From Spirochaetaceae bacterium (GTDB taxonomy: Bacteria > Spirochaetota > Spirochaetia > Treponematales > Rectinemataceae), in NCBI GenBank assembly GCA_025358255.1, contig JANYKC010000095.1:62001-126000 (forward strand): DNA of 64,000 nt, written 5' to 3'. The notes below the pieces were generated by a model. The model was not told the DNA's origin. It searched no databases and saw only the letters and a list, made by a program, of their open reading frames with translations. Position numbers and translations under genes: made by a program. Each line of letters opens with the position of its first letter. The stretch's first letter is position 1. Shown here piece by piece: positions 32,220 to 41,628 of this stretch.

Positions 32220-33908
32220 ATGGAGAACGGGGAAGAGGCCGCCGGCCTCGCATCACCTCACGCGGAAAACTCGAACGCGGAAAAGGTCGGCGCGGGGCCA
32301 TCGGCTGGCGCGGCAGCGCCGCCCCCTGGGACCACGACCGAGGAAACCGCCCAGGCTCCCGAACCAAGCCCCGCGAACGCGGTCCAAGGCGAGGCATTCG
32401 ACCTTGGCCGTGCGGTGAGCTATCGGGAGACTGTAGCCAAGGGCGACGGCTTCCTTGAGCTGACCGTTACCGAAGACGGCATGAAAGCCACCGCCGACCT
32501 CTATCCGCCGGCGGAAGGCGGCGCGCCCCTGGCCATCGAGCAGGCCCAGAAGCTCTGTGCCCGCCTCGGCATCGTGCGGGGACAGGATTGGGAAGGCCTT
32601 TCACAAGCCACCATGACCTGCAACCTCGATCACGCGGTGCTTCGCGATGTCGTGGTCGCGGAGGGCCTAACGGCCGAACCCGTCGTCATCGAGCATTCGC
32701 TCGCGGTGGAGCGCTTCCGTTCCCGCCCGCAGCCGCCGCCCGACGATGCCCTTCGCTACGATTTCCATGAACGCCCGGCCCTGACCATCGTGCGCAAAGG
32801 CGAGCTTCTCGCAAACCACGTCCCGAGCTCCGTCGGGTGTACCGGCTATGACATCAGGGGAAGGGAACTCCCCTCCCCGCGCGTAAGCGCCAAGGGCGTC
32901 GTGGCCGGAAAGAACACCGAAAGCCAGGAAAATGGCATCGTGGCCATGGTGGACGGCATCCTTGCGCCATTGGACGCGGAAGGGAACGGCACCCTTGCAG
33001 TAGAGGAAGTCCTCCTCATACATGGCGATGTCGACTATCATACGGGCCATATCGTTTTCCCCGGAGATGTAGTCATCGACGGGGCCGTCAGCGACGGCTT
33101 CAAGGTCTATTCGGGGGCGACCATCCACTGCCGCGCGACCATCGATGCCTTCGACGTCAACGCCAAGCAGGACCTCATCTGCGACCAGGGCATCATCGGA
33201 CGGAAAAAGGCGCAGGTGCGCGTCGGCGGGGAACTGCACGCCAAGTTCATCCAGAACTGCCGCGTGGCGGTCCGCGGCAACGTGCAGGTCCAGACGGGCA
33301 TCATCGCTAGCCGGGTCTATAGCCTGGGCAGGATCGACCTGGGCGACAAGGGCGTCATAATGGGAGGCGAGGTCTACGCCATCCATGGAATCAAGGCCCA
33401 CCGCCTTGGCAACCAGGCCCACCAATCCACCTTCATCCATGCCGGGACGGATTTCACCGTACAGCAGCGGCTGGACCAGGCGAACGAAAAGCTGCGGATC
33501 CTGGCGATAGGTGCCCTACACGCAAAGGCCGAATCCGCGGGACGCCAGGGTCCGGCCCTCGACCATTTCCTGGCGCGGACCAAGGAAGCCGAGGACAAGC
33601 TCCACTTCCTCATCGGGGAGCTCCTCGGCAGCCTCGACGCCGACGAGGACGCGGTCGTCGAGGTGACCGGTGAGATCTTCCCGGGCACCGTCGTGGAGAT
33701 CTGCCGCGTGACGATCGAAGTGGATGAACTCCTCCCTGGATGCCGTTTCAGGCTCGACAAGGCCGCCGGACGGATCCTGGTCGAGAGGGGCAAGGCAGGC
33801 GGCAAGGGGGCTGGACAAAAGCCCCCGGCGCAGGGCGCACGGTCCCCGGCGCAGGGCGCACGGTCCCCGGCAGGCCCGGAAAAGCCCCCTCAGCCACCGG
33901 GGCAATGA
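32220..33908 (+). CDS. FapA/DUF342-family protein
   Basis: A 562-aa protein. The start is set at ATG 32220; a GATACT at 32207-32212 would place +1 at 32219, but the -35 is weak and ATG 32193 remains possible. Residues 1-60 are a disordered Ala/Pro/Glu region. DUF342/FapA follows (about 60-500): a right-handed beta-helix core with G-D-V-D-Y-H-T-G-x-I, G-D-V-V-I-D-G-A-V, G-G-E-V-Y-A-I, then a coiled-coil region. FapA proteins act in cell-envelope or flagellar assembly and polar localisation in several bacteria. The C-terminus has an imperfect P-A-Q-G-A-R-S repeat. Confidence 0.82.
   Translation: MENGEEAAGLASPHAENSNAEKVGAGPSAGAAAPPPGTTTEETAQAPEPSPANAVQGEAFDLGRAVSYRETVAKGDGFLELTVTEDGMKATADLYPPAEGGAPLAIEQAQKLCARLGIVRGQDWEGLSQATMTCNLDHAVLRDVVVAEGLTAEPVVIEHSLAVERFRSRPQPPPDDALRYDFHERPALTIVRKGELLANHVPSSVGCTGYDIRGRELPSPRVSAKGVVAGKNTESQENGIVAMVDGILAPLDAEGNGTLAVEEVLLIHGDVDYHTGHIVFPGDVVIDGAVSDGFKVYSGATIHCRATIDAFDVNAKQDLICDQGIIGRKKAQVRVGGELHAKFIQNCRVAVRGNVQVQTGIIASRVYSLGRIDLGDKGVIMGGEVYAIHGIKAHRLGNQAHQSTFIHAGTDFTVQQRLDQANEKLRILAIGALHAKAESAGRQGPALDHFLARTKEAEDKLHFLIGELLGSLDADEDAVVEVTGEIFPGTVVEICRVTIEVDELLPGCRFRLDKAAGRILVERGKAGGKGAGQKPPAQGARSPAQGARSPAGPEKPPQPPGQ
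33823..33875 (+). repeat. 21-bp tandem repeat inside the FapA-family gene
   Basis: Two exact 21-bp units (33823-33843, 33844-33864) and part of a third encode P-A-Q-G-A-R-S twice near the C-terminus. In frame, so copy-number change would only lengthen or shorten the tail. Confidence 0.85.
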
Positions 33909-33967
33909 CGGGGATATTGCATTCCATCGGCGGAAGCCACCAATAATCCAAAGGAGGCTTGCGCGCG

Positions 33968-34147
33968 ATGAACCATCAGCCACAGCGGTTCAGGATACTC
34001 CTCGTGGAAGACAACGATGACCAGTCGGAGCTAGTGAAGCGCTGTTTCGAGTCCAGCAATGACCGGCTCGAGCTGGTATGGCTTTCGGACGGCGAGGCCG
34101 CGATCGGCTGGCTCACGGCCGTCGAGGCCCAGGCCAGCGGCGATTAG
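33968..34147 (+). pseudogene. Truncated response-regulator receiver domain (59 aa)
   Basis: Starts at ATG 33968 with AAGGAGG ~11 bases upstream. It reads as the first half of a receiver domain: I-L-L-V-E-D-N-D-D (acidic pocket) and then S-D-G-E-A-A-I-G-W-L. It stops before the strand that would carry the phosphoacceptor Asp, about 60 residues short of a full domain. Neither other frame continues it, so this looks like an internal deletion joined to the following gene rather than a frameshift. It could persist as a small expressed protein. Confidence 0.6.
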
Positions 34148-34153
34148 CGAAAT

Positions 34154-35185
34154 ATGTCCAAGATCCTTCTCGTCGAGGACGATGAGGCCCACGCGGAGCT
34201 GATCCTGAGGGCATTCACGCTGGGTGAGGGGAAGCAGGAAATCGCGCGGGCTTCCTCCCTGCAGGAGGCCTTGGCCTTCCTCAGCCGCGAAGAACCAGAT
34301 TTTGTCCTCACCGACTACCGCCTTCCCGATGGCGAAGGCCTCGAGCTCATGGGAGAACACGAGGCCGGAGGACCAATACGGCCGGTGCTCGTGCTGACGA
34401 GCCATGGCTCGGAGACCGTGGCCGCGGAGGCGATAAAACGGGGAGCCCTGGATTATGTCGTGAAAAGCCCCGAAAGCTTCGAGACGCTTCCAACCCAGGT
34501 CATAAAGGCAAAAAAGACCTGGGAGACGATCATCCAGAAACGCGACACGGAAACCAAGCTCAGGCGGAGCCTTGCGGAAAAGGAAGTGATCATCAAGGAA
34601 GTCCACCACCGCGTGAAAAACAACTTCCAGATCGTCTCGAGCCTCCTGTCGCTCCAGGCACAGACCATGGGCGAGGGCCCGACCAAGAAAGCCCTCGTCG
34701 AGAGCGAAAACCGCATCCGGAGCATGGCCCTCATCCATGAGAAGCTCTACGAGAGCCATGACTATTCTGGCGTCGATTTCGCCGACTACTTGAGGGGGAT
34801 GGCGTCCCGGCTTGAGGTCGCCTATCGCGGATCCGAGCGCGGCATAGCCATGGCCTTCGCGGCGGAACCCCTGACCTTCTCCATCGAAACAGCCATCCCG
34901 CTGGGCCTCGTGCTCAACGAGCTTGTGACCAACGCCCTGATCCATGCCTTTCCCGGAGGAAGGCAAGGCGAGATCAGGATCAGCCTGCAAGCGGAGTCCT
35001 CACAGGCCGTTTTCAGCGAGAGCGACACCGGCGTGGGCATGCCTCCGGACCTGGATATGGCAGCCCCCAAGACCCTCGGATTCGAGCTCGTGCGGGTGCT
35101 GACCACCCAAGCCGGGGGCCTGCTCGAGCTGAGGACCGGGAGCTGGGGCACGGACGTGACGATCAGGGTGCCTCTCCCGTCCTGA
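34154..35185 (+). CDS. Receiver domain fused to HWE/HisKA_2-type histidine kinase
   Basis: A 343-aa soluble protein. Residues 1-120 are a complete receiver domain: E-D-D-E pocket, phosphoacceptor Asp in V-L-T-D-Y-R-L-P-D-G (about residue 53), S/T in V-L-T-S-H-G and Lys in Y-V-V-K. Residues ~140-210 are a HisKA_2 domain with E-V-H-H-R-V-K-N-N-F-Q. The HATPase has N box E-L-V-T-N-A-L-I-H-A and G1 D-T-G-V-G-M. Such proteins relay phosphate between other kinases and regulators. It starts seven bases after the receiver stub with no ribosome binding site, so it may depend on the stub's translation. Confidence 0.88.
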   Translation: MSKILLVEDDEAHAELILRAFTLGEGKQEIARASSLQEALAFLSREEPDFVLTDYRLPDGEGLELMGEHEAGGPIRPVLVLTSHGSETVAAEAIKRGALDYVVKSPESFETLPTQVIKAKKTWETIIQKRDTETKLRRSLAEKEVIIKEVHHRVKNNFQIVSSLLSLQAQTMGEGPTKKALVESENRIRSMALIHEKLYESHDYSGVDFADYLRGMASRLEVAYRGSERGIAMAFAAEPLTFSIETAIPLGLVLNELVTNALIHAFPGGRQGEIRISLQAESSQAVFSESDTGVGMPPDLDMAAPKTLGFELVRVLTTQAGGLLELRTGSWGTDVTIRVPLPS

Positions 35186-35198
35186 CCCAAGACGCGCC

Positions 35199-35233
35199 AA
35201 AAAAAAGCCGCGCCTTGCAAGGGGCGCGGCTTT
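35199..35233. terminator. Shared terminator between convergent genes
   Basis: AAAGCCGCGCC (35204-35214 region) pairs with GGCGCGGCTTT (35223-35233). On the minus strand the stem is followed by eight T residues, so it is strong for the secreted-protein operon; on the plus strand only TTT follows. Confidence 0.85.
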
Positions 35234-35256
35234 GCCGTTTGGGAGCGATCACCTGG

Positions 35257-36669
35257 TCAGAAGGCCTTGATCCTCCAGCCGTCGGTGCCCGCGATGTTTC
35301 CGAAGGAGAGCGTGTCACGGGCGGTGATGGTGGAATGGGCCAAGGACATGACCGAAGGGGCGATCTCGACGCGGCCCGTGGTCAGGGTCTTGATCGTCGC
35401 GGGCAAGTAGAGGCGGAAGCTGTACACGGCATTGGAGACCGTGTCGAAGGTCGTCTCCGCTCCGGCGACCAAAGTATATGGCGTCACGAATTCGCCGGGG
35501 GCGGTCCCCGTGGCAAGGACAGTGCCCGCGGCAAGCCGCACCTTGAGCGAAGCCCCCGTGATCGTGGCCAGGTCGACCGGCGACAATGCTCCGTTGATCG
35601 TCACATCGAGGTAATTGCCGAAAACGGACGAGCCTTTCGTGACGGTTACGTTTTGCTGGGCGCCTCCGGCCGCGGTGAAGGTGTAATACCTCGTCACGTA
35701 GCGAAGGGTGTCATCCGAGGGGAGCCAGCTTGCCCGATGGATGTAGCCGGCCACCGCCTGGCTTTCGACGATGTTGTACTTGTCGACGACGACCTTGTAG
35801 GACTCGCCTTTCTTGGGGGGGGTATCGAGGGTGACAGAGGCGATGTTCCCCGCGGACGCATAGAAGAGGGTGGACGGCACCACGGTCCAGACGCCGGCGA
35901 CATTCTTGTAGACGACGACCGATGAGGTGATCGACACCTTGTCTGAAACGGCTGATGAACCGGTATCCCGGACCGTGAAGGTGAGGAGGTTGGGCGAGAC
36001 ATAGGTGGCGATGTCAAGGACGGCGCTGGCGGCCAGCAGGCCAGTCGTGGCGAAACCCGGCAGGGTGGCACCGGGGCTGCGCGAAGCGCCCACCGTCACC
36101 GCCGCAGGGGCGGTGGCGCCGGGTGCGGTCCCGACGACCAAGGAGCCGTCATCCGAGACGGAGTCGCTCTCCTCACCGAAGCTGCCATTGCCGTTCGTGT
36201 CGAGCTTTTGCGTGCCGCCCCTGGCGGTGAGCTTGGTGGCATCCAGGAATATCTCCACCTTCGCGGTGGACCCGACGAAGCTGCCGCTGAAGTAGAGCCG
36301 CGTTCCCTTGACATCGAAAGTCAGGGGGATGGCGGTGCCACGGGTGAAGGCGGTGTAATTGTCAGCCGCGTCCGAGAGTGGGAAGATGCTGATCGCGGTC
36401 GTGGCCGTGGCGGCGTCGATCTCGTAGTTGAAATCGACATATCCCCGCTGGTCGGCCGCGTTGACGAGGGTCGCCGTGTAGCCGGTGACGGCAAGCGCCG
36501 CGCCGACAGCGGACTTCAGGGTCGTGGTCCCGCCCGCGAAGGCGGCGGTCTCCGTGGCCTGGCTTCCGCCTATCCTGTTGTCGAAGGCGCCGACGGTGGG
36601 GACGCAATCCATAGCGAGCAGGCCGGCCAATGCGATCGCGGCCATCGCAGGAACAAGGTTTCTCCGCAT
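35257..36669 (-). CDS. Secreted beta-rich protein with an EF-hand-like loop
   Basis: A 470-aa protein with an N-terminal signal (basic M-R-R-N, hydrophobic to ~residue 20, then M-D-C). The Cys at 22 is not in a standard lipobox (Asp at -1), though spirochaete lipoboxes are lax, so lipidation is uncertain. Residues 157-169 read D-T-N-G-N-G-S-F-G-E-E-S-D, an EF-hand/dockerin-like calcium loop. The remainder is Thr/Ala/Val-rich beta sequence typical of surface or periplasmic Ig-like domains. It begins one base after the stop of the upstream OM protein gene, with AAGGAGGGG in the overlap region. Function unknown. Confidence 0.78.
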   Translation of the reverse strand: MRRNLVPAMAAIALAGLLAMDCVPTVGAFDNRIGGSQATETAAFAGGTTTLKSAVGAALAVTGYTATLVNAADQRGYVDFNYEIDAATATTAISIFPLSDAADNYTAFTRGTAIPLTFDVKGTRLYFSGSFVGSTAKVEIFLDATKLTARGGTQKLDTNGNGSFGEESDSVSDDGSLVVGTAPGATAPAAVTVGASRSPGATLPGFATTGLLAASAVLDIATYVSPNLLTFTVRDTGSSAVSDKVSITSSVVVYKNVAGVWTVVPSTLFYASAGNIASVTLDTPPKKGESYKVVVDKYNIVESQAVAGYIHRASWLPSDDTLRYVTRYYTFTAAGGAQQNVTVTKGSSVFGNYLDVTINGALSPVDLATITGASLKVRLAAGTVLATGTAPGEFVTPYTLVAGAETTFDTVSNAVYSFRLYLPATIKTLTTGRVEIAPSVMSLAHSTITARDTLSFGNIAGTDGWRIKAF

Positions 36670-36670
36670 G

Positions 36671-38569
36671 TCACTTCCCCTCCTTTTTCGGTGCCGGCGA
36701 CAGGCCTGGGCCGTTCGGCGGCAGCTTGATCGTGAGCTGGATCGTGTAATTGTTAAGGTTCAGGAATCCGCCGTTGTCGGTCGTGGACGAGAGGTTGAAG
36801 GCCCTCGCGTTCTTGGCGTAGAAGTCGAACATGACGTTGGGGTTGACGAAGTAGGTGAAGCCGGCGACGTACCAGACGCTGGTCACCGCGCTTGCTTCCA
36901 CGATCGCGTCCGTGAACTCGCTGCCTCCGCCCGAGGAGACCGTGCTTGCCGTGGCCGAGGTGACCGTGGCCACGCCCATCCCGTCAGTGGTGGTCGTGGT
37001 GGCGGTGGCCAGGCCGGTGTAGCCCGTCCTGGTTTCCGTGCGGTCGATGAGCTTGGAGGTGGCCTGCGCGCCGAGGTTGATGCGGAACTTGTCCGGCTTC
37101 ACGTAGATCTGGACACCGCTTCCGAGGCTTATGGCCAGGCCAAGGCTTGTCGTGGTCACCGCGTAGGGCTGGTCGACCGTGGATACCACGGTGCTGTAGT
37201 CGGATCCGTCGGTGATGCCATTGCCATCATCGAAGGTCGTGGTCTCCAGGCGCTTCCCGGCCGCGCTGTAGGCGATGGAGCCAAAGGTGAGGACCGGGGT
37301 GAGGCCGACCCCGAAGCGGAAGCCGGCGTTGGGCTCGACCTTGAAGCTCAAGGGGAGGCTGACCTCGCTGACCGAGGAGGCCGTATAGGCATTGGACCAA
37401 TACATCCGGCTGGCATAGGTGGTGGTCTCCATGAAATGCGTGGTCGTGTTCTCGAGGTTCGTGTAGTCGACACGGTGCGAATAGCCGCCCACGCCGGAGA
37501 CCTTGAGGGCCGCGCCCGCTTCATCCTCAAGATCGGCGGTCCGGCTCGTGAGCGTGAGGTTGTAGCCGAGCCCGGCTCCGAGGGTGGCCGCGTTGCCGGC
37601 GAATTTCACGGGGATCTCAAGCGCCACGGTGATTTCAGGAGCGATTTCCGTGGGTTTCGCGACGGTATCGGCAAGGTCGATGCTCCAGAACTGCGCGTCG
37701 GCGATGGCCGCCGCGGTGTTTCCGGGAAGGGCCAGGGTCGGCGTGTAGGAGGCGTAGCCTGCCCCGGTCTGGACTTTCCTTTTCTCGACCCCGTAGGAGG
37801 TGGAGGTGTCGGTGCCGGAAATGGCCAGGCCGAAGGAGCCCCGGAGCTTCACGGCACCGAGGGGGAGGACCAGGCCTGCGGAGAAGTCGTTGCTGAAGAC
37901 GCTGCTGTTGGCCTTCTCGCCGACCGCGTATTCGGTCGAGTCCAGGAAGGAGACCAGCCCCGCGGTATCCATGATCTTGGTCGTCGTCGAGGATTGGAGG
38001 GCTCCGGCGGTATTGTAGCTGCCGTACAGCCGGTTGCCCCTGACATAGAGGGTGTCCTTGATGCCAAGCTGGGCCGGCCCCACGCTGAATCCGACAAGGA
38101 TGGAGGGGTTGTTCATGGAATAGTTCTGGTAATTGACCTGCTCGGTCACCACCGCCGTCTTGCCCAGCTGGGTCTTGCCATCGGCGGAGAGGATCAGCGT
38201 GTCCTTTTCGTCCTGGCTCACGCTCAGCATATCGGAACCGGAGACGATGAGGCCGGTGTTCGAGGCGTCGAATCCGTAGTAGGCCCCACCGTAGACCTTG
38301 CCGAACCAGCTGCCCATGCCGATCTCGTAGGGATCGTTGACCGCCGTGACCGGAATGGCCGTGCCCGTCTTCAGCTTGAGCAGGAAAACGGGGCTTTTGA
38401 CCTGGTCGAACGAAAGCGGGTCCATGTACTGGTCGGCCGCCTCGGTGAAAAAATTAGAGGTGATGGCCTTGGTCGGCGAACCGGTCAGCGACAGCGCGTT
38501 GTACTGGGCCGTCACCAGGCCGGGCATCGACAAGGCAATTCCCAGCACCACTAGGTATCTCCTGCGCAT
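36671..38569 (-). CDS. Outer-membrane beta-barrel protein
   Basis: A 632-aa protein with a signal peptide (1-21, cleavage after T-A/Q). The sequence is long, low in Cys, rich in Ser/Thr/Ala/Gly and alternates aromatic and polar residues in many ~10-residue strands (for example Y-G-G-A-Y-Y-G-F). The final strand (N-Y-T-I-Q-L-T-I-K-L) precedes a Pro/Lys tail rather than ending in the usual C-terminal Phe. This fits a spirochaete porin-like OM protein, but no specific family is recognised. GGGGAGG precedes the ATG. First gene of a two-gene operon. Confidence 0.8.
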   Translation of the reverse strand: MRRRYLVVLGIALSMPGLVTAQYNALSLTGSPTKAITSNFFTEAADQYMDPLSFDQVKSPVFLLKLKTGTAIPVTAVNDPYEIGMGSWFGKVYGGAYYGFDASNTGLIVSGSDMLSVSQDEKDTLILSADGKTQLGKTAVVTEQVNYQNYSMNNPSILVGFSVGPAQLGIKDTLYVRGNRLYGSYNTAGALQSSTTTKIMDTAGLVSFLDSTEYAVGEKANSSVFSNDFSAGLVLPLGAVKLRGSFGLAISGTDTSTSYGVEKRKVQTGAGYASYTPTLALPGNTAAAIADAQFWSIDLADTVAKPTEIAPEITVALEIPVKFAGNAATLGAGLGYNLTLTSRTADLEDEAGAALKVSGVGGYSHRVDYTNLENTTTHFMETTTYASRMYWSNAYTASSVSEVSLPLSFKVEPNAGFRFGVGLTPVLTFGSIAYSAAGKRLETTTFDDGNGITDGSDYSTVVSTVDQPYAVTTTSLGLAISLGSGVQIYVKPDKFRINLGAQATSKLIDRTETRTGYTGLATATTTTTDGMGVATVTSATASTVSSGGGSEFTDAIVEASAVTSVWYVAGFTYFVNPNVMFDFYAKNARAFNLSSTTDNGGFLNLNNYTIQLTIKLPPNGPGLSPAPKKEGK

Positions 38570-38665
38570 GCGTTGGACCTCCCCTTATAAGACTTGGAAT
38601 AGCTCCATCGAAAACATCTTCACCAAGTATTGGCCTCATCCGAGGCTTGTCAAACATCCCGTCCT

Positions 38666-40216
38666 TCATTCCCATTCAATGGTCGCCGGCGGTTTCGAGC
38701 TCACGTCGTAGACCACGCGGCCGATTCCGGGGACCCGGTTGGTGATGGCGCTCGAGATGGCCAGCAGGTCTGCCATCTCGAAGGGGTAGACATCGGCGGT
38801 CATGCCATCCTCGGACACGACCGCACGGAGGGCAAGCACGGAGCCGTATTTGCGCTCATCCCCCGCGACGCCCACCGAGCGCAATGGAAGGAGGACCGAA
38901 AACGCCTGCCAGATCCGGTCATACAGGCCACGCTCGCGGAGCTCGCGGATATAGATGGCGTCCGCCTCGCGCAGGAGGTCGCAGGACTCCTTCGTGACCT
39001 CCCCGAGTATCCTCACGCCCAAGCCGGGTCCCGGGAAGGGGTGGCGGCCCACGACGCTCTCGGGGAGGCCCAGGAGGCGGCCCAAGGCGCGGACTTCGTC
39101 CTTGTAAAGCCGGTCCAGGGGTTCGATCACCTTTCCCGCCGCGCGCTTCCTCTCCACGAGGGGGCTGCGGACATTGTGATGGCTCTTGATCACCTGGGCC
39201 TTGGAGCCTACGCCCTTCCCCGATTCTATGAGGTCGGTGTAGAGGGTGCCCTGCACAAGGAGGGCATCGGGGATCCCGAGCCTGGCTACCTCCCGCTCCT
39301 GGATCTCGATGAAGAGGTCGCCGATGATCTTCCGTTTCATCTCGGGTTCGCCGACGCCTGCGAGGCGCGAAAGGAACTCGCCTTCCGCCTCCACCATGTG
39401 GAGGTGCCTGGCGCCAAGGGCACGCAGGTTCTTCATGACCTCCTCGCTCTCGGCGGCGCGCATGAGGCCTGTATCGATATAGAGGAGATGGACCTTGTCC
39501 TTCGCAAGGGTCTCGAGGAGGAGGGCTCCCGCGACCGTGGAGTCCACGCCGCCGGAGATGAGGAGAAGGACATCGCAGCCGCCTGCCCGATCGCGCAACG
39601 CGTTCCTTTCGGCGGCCAGGAAGGCCTCCATGGTCCATTCCCGCCTCGCGGCGCAGATGCGCAGCGCGAAGTTGCCGAGGATGAGGGATCCGCCCTCGCA
39701 ATGGCTGACTTCGGGGTGGAACTGGAGGCCCCAAAGCCCTTTTTCCGCATGCCGCAGCGCCGCGGGAATGCCGCCTTCCGACGCGGCGAAAACCTCCCAT
39801 CCGGGGGCCGGCTCGGCGATCGAGTCGCCATGGCTCATCCAGCTGGAGAACACGGGCTTCACGCCTTCGAGGAGGGGATCGCCCTGCGTCACGCGCACCG
39901 GCTTCCTCCCGTACTCGCGCTCGCTCAGGCGCTCGACGCGCCCGCCCATGTCAAGGGTCATGCGCTGGATCCCGTAGCAGATCCCCAAAAGCGGAATGCC
40001 CAGGTCGTACAGGGCAGGATCAGGCGAAGGCGCGCCTGCCTCGTAGGACGAGAAGGGGGAGCCCGAGAGGATGATCCCCTTCATGCCGCCCAAGTCCATA
40101 TTCGCGACGCGGGCCTCGCCGGGGAGGATCTCCGCATAGACGCCGATCTCGCGGATCCGCCTGCCGATCAGCTGGGTGTACTGGCTTCCGAAATCAAGGA
40201 TCAGGATCTTGTCCAC
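38666..40216 (-). CDS. guaA: GMP synthase (glutamine-hydrolysing)
   Basis: A 516-aa protein. The glutaminase domain has its nucleophile Cys80 in G-I-C-Y-G-I-Q and a downstream Q-F-H-P-E-V. The ATP pyrophosphatase domain has the P-loop S-G-G-V-D-S-T (about 226-232), and the C-terminal dimerisation domain ends in I-E-W-E. It converts XMP to GMP. Its start overlaps the purA 3' end by 16 bases, so translation is coupled. Confidence 0.97.
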   Translation of the reverse strand: MDKILILDFGSQYTQLIGRRIREIGVYAEILPGEARVANMDLGGMKGIILSGSPFSSYEAGAPSPDPALYDLGIPLLGICYGIQRMTLDMGGRVERLSEREYGRKPVRVTQGDPLLEGVKPVFSSWMSHGDSIAEPAPGWEVFAASEGGIPAALRHAEKGLWGLQFHPEVSHCEGGSLILGNFALRICAARREWTMEAFLAAERNALRDRAGGCDVLLLISGGVDSTVAGALLLETLAKDKVHLLYIDTGLMRAAESEEVMKNLRALGARHLHMVEAEGEFLSRLAGVGEPEMKRKIIGDLFIEIQEREVARLGIPDALLVQGTLYTDLIESGKGVGSKAQVIKSHHNVRSPLVERKRAAGKVIEPLDRLYKDEVRALGRLLGLPESVVGRHPFPGPGLGVRILGEVTKESCDLLREADAIYIRELRERGLYDRIWQAFSVLLPLRSVGVAGDERKYGSVLALRAVVSEDGMTADVYPFEMADLLAISSAITNRVPGIGRVVYDVSSKPPATIEWE

Positions 40217-41430
40217 GGGCTCTCCCTCACCATGGTCTGCCGGCGGTCGGAGCCGACGGAGATCATCGAGATCGGCGTCTCCACGTATTCCTCGATGAAA
40301 GCCACGTAATCCTTGGCCTTGCGAGGAAGCTCATCCCAGGCGGTGCAGGCGGCGATGCTCTCCTTCCAGCCCTTGAATTTCCGCAGCACAGGCTCCGCCC
40401 CTTCGAGGTCGCGTATGGCGGCGGGGAAGTCCTCGACAAGCTTGCCGCGGATGCGATAGGCGACACAGGCTTCGAACTCCTCGAGCTCGTCATAGACGTC
40501 GAGGTGGGTGAGGACGAGACGGTCGATGGAATTGGCGGCGACCGCGTAGCGCAACGCCACCAGGTCAAGGTAACCGCACCGGCGCGGACGGCCCGTGGTG
40601 ACGCCGTACTCGTTGCCGGTCTCGCGGATATAGGAAGAAAGGGAGCCGGGGGAGTCGTCGGCGAACTCGGTCGGGAAGGGACCGTTGCCCACCCGCGTCG
40701 TGTAGGCCTTGAATACCCCCAGGACGCGATCGACCTTGCGGGGCCCGATGCCGCCCTGGGCCGCCGCCCCCGCGGAGCAGGCCATGCCGCTCGACACGAA
40801 GGGATAGGATCCGGTATCGATGTCAAGGAGGGCACCCTGGGCGCCCTCGAAAAGGGTATACGCGTTGCGGTGGGCACGGAGATAGGAGACGAGGTCGATA
40901 GACATGGGCGTCAGGCGGTCCTTCCAGGCCTCGACGAAGGCCCGGTCCTCGGCCTCGAGGTTGACGAGGCGGTCCGGGTCGTCGAGGTCCGCGAGGCGGA
41001 CTCCGTCCCGGCAGGCTTTCATCGAATAGGCGACGCCGATTCCTCGCCCCGTGGTGCCGATGGGGCGCACCCGTTTCTGCTCCAGTTCCTTGTCGATGCG
41101 GCGGTAGCTCGGGAGGACGATGTGGGCGCGGTCCGAGATCAGGACGCGGCCGAGCCAGTCGATGCCCTTCTTTTCCAGGCCGGCCAGCTCGTTGAAAAGC
41201 GCTTCCGGGTCGATCACCATGCCGGTGCCGAGGATGACGGTCTTGTCAGGGTAGAGGATGCCTGATGGAACAAGGTGGAGGGCGTAGCGTTCCCCGCCAA
41301 GGACGATCGTATGCCCCGCGTTGGCGCCGCCGGAAAAGCGGACGATGATGCCGGAATCGGCCGCCAGGTAATCGACGATCTTGCCCTTGCCCTCGTCTCC
41401 CCACTGCGCGCCTATGACCACTATGTTCAC
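40201..41430 (-). CDS. purA: Adenylosuccinate synthetase
   Basis: A 409-aa protein with GTG start at 41430, chosen because AGGAGG lies eight bases upstream and the family N-terminus V-V-I-G-A-Q-W-G-D-E-G-K-G-K follows at once; the open frame upstream is not conserved. The GTP-binding G-D-E-G-K-G and catalytic G-A-N-A-G-H-T are present. Joins IMP and aspartate to give adenylosuccinate. At 409 residues it is slightly shorter than the usual ~430. Confidence 0.97.
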   Translation of the reverse strand: MNIVVIGAQWGDEGKGKIVDYLAADSGIIVRFSGGANAGHTIVLGGERYALHLVPSGILYPDKTVILGTGMVIDPEALFNELAGLEKKGIDWLGRVLISDRAHIVLPSYRRIDKELEQKRVRPIGTTGRGIGVAYSMKACRDGVRLADLDDPDRLVNLEAEDRAFVEAWKDRLTPMSIDLVSYLRAHRNAYTLFEGAQGALLDIDTGSYPFVSSGMACSAGAAAQGGIGPRKVDRVLGVFKAYTTRVGNGPFPTEFADDSPGSLSSYIRETGNEYGVTTGRPRRCGYLDLVALRYAVAANSIDRLVLTHLDVYDELEEFEACVAYRIRGKLVEDFPAAIRDLEGAEPVLRKFKGWKESIAACTAWDELPRKAKDYVAFIEEYVETPISMISVGSDRRQTMVRESPWTRS

Positions 41431-41549
41431 TGCCTGCCTCCTGTGGCGATATCGATCCTGAAACGACGGAGCCCTCCATGCCAGCCTACCATGGGCAGGC
41501 CACCTGTTGAACCGGCCTCCTAAAAGCATGATTCCTTTCGGGGACTCTG

Positions 41550-41578
41550 CCCTTCCCCTGCGAAAGCGGGGGAAAGGG
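41550..41578 (-). terminator. Stable GAAA-loop hairpin between guaB and purA
   Basis: CCCTTCCCCTGC and GCGGGGGAAAGGG pair around a GAAA loop with one bulge. It lies ~50 bases past the guaB stop. No T run follows on the minus strand, so it could be a weak or Rho-assisted terminator, or an mRNA-stabilising structure. Confidence 0.4.
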
Positions 41579-41628
41579 TCCACGCAGGGGTCACAATGCC
41601 CATTGGGGAGCCTTCCCCTCCTCCCCCG

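Noticed and set aside
35257-36669. Lipoprotein assignment for the EF-hand-like protein
   Set aside because: The only Cys near the signal (residue 22) has Asp at -1, outside normal lipobox rules; left as secreted with lipidation uncertain.
36485-38554. 689-codon open frame on the plus strand
   Set aside because: Antisense to the outer-membrane operon; composition is Gly/Arg/Asp-rich without domain features, no start signals, and the minus-strand genes have signal peptides, SD sequences and an operon structure.
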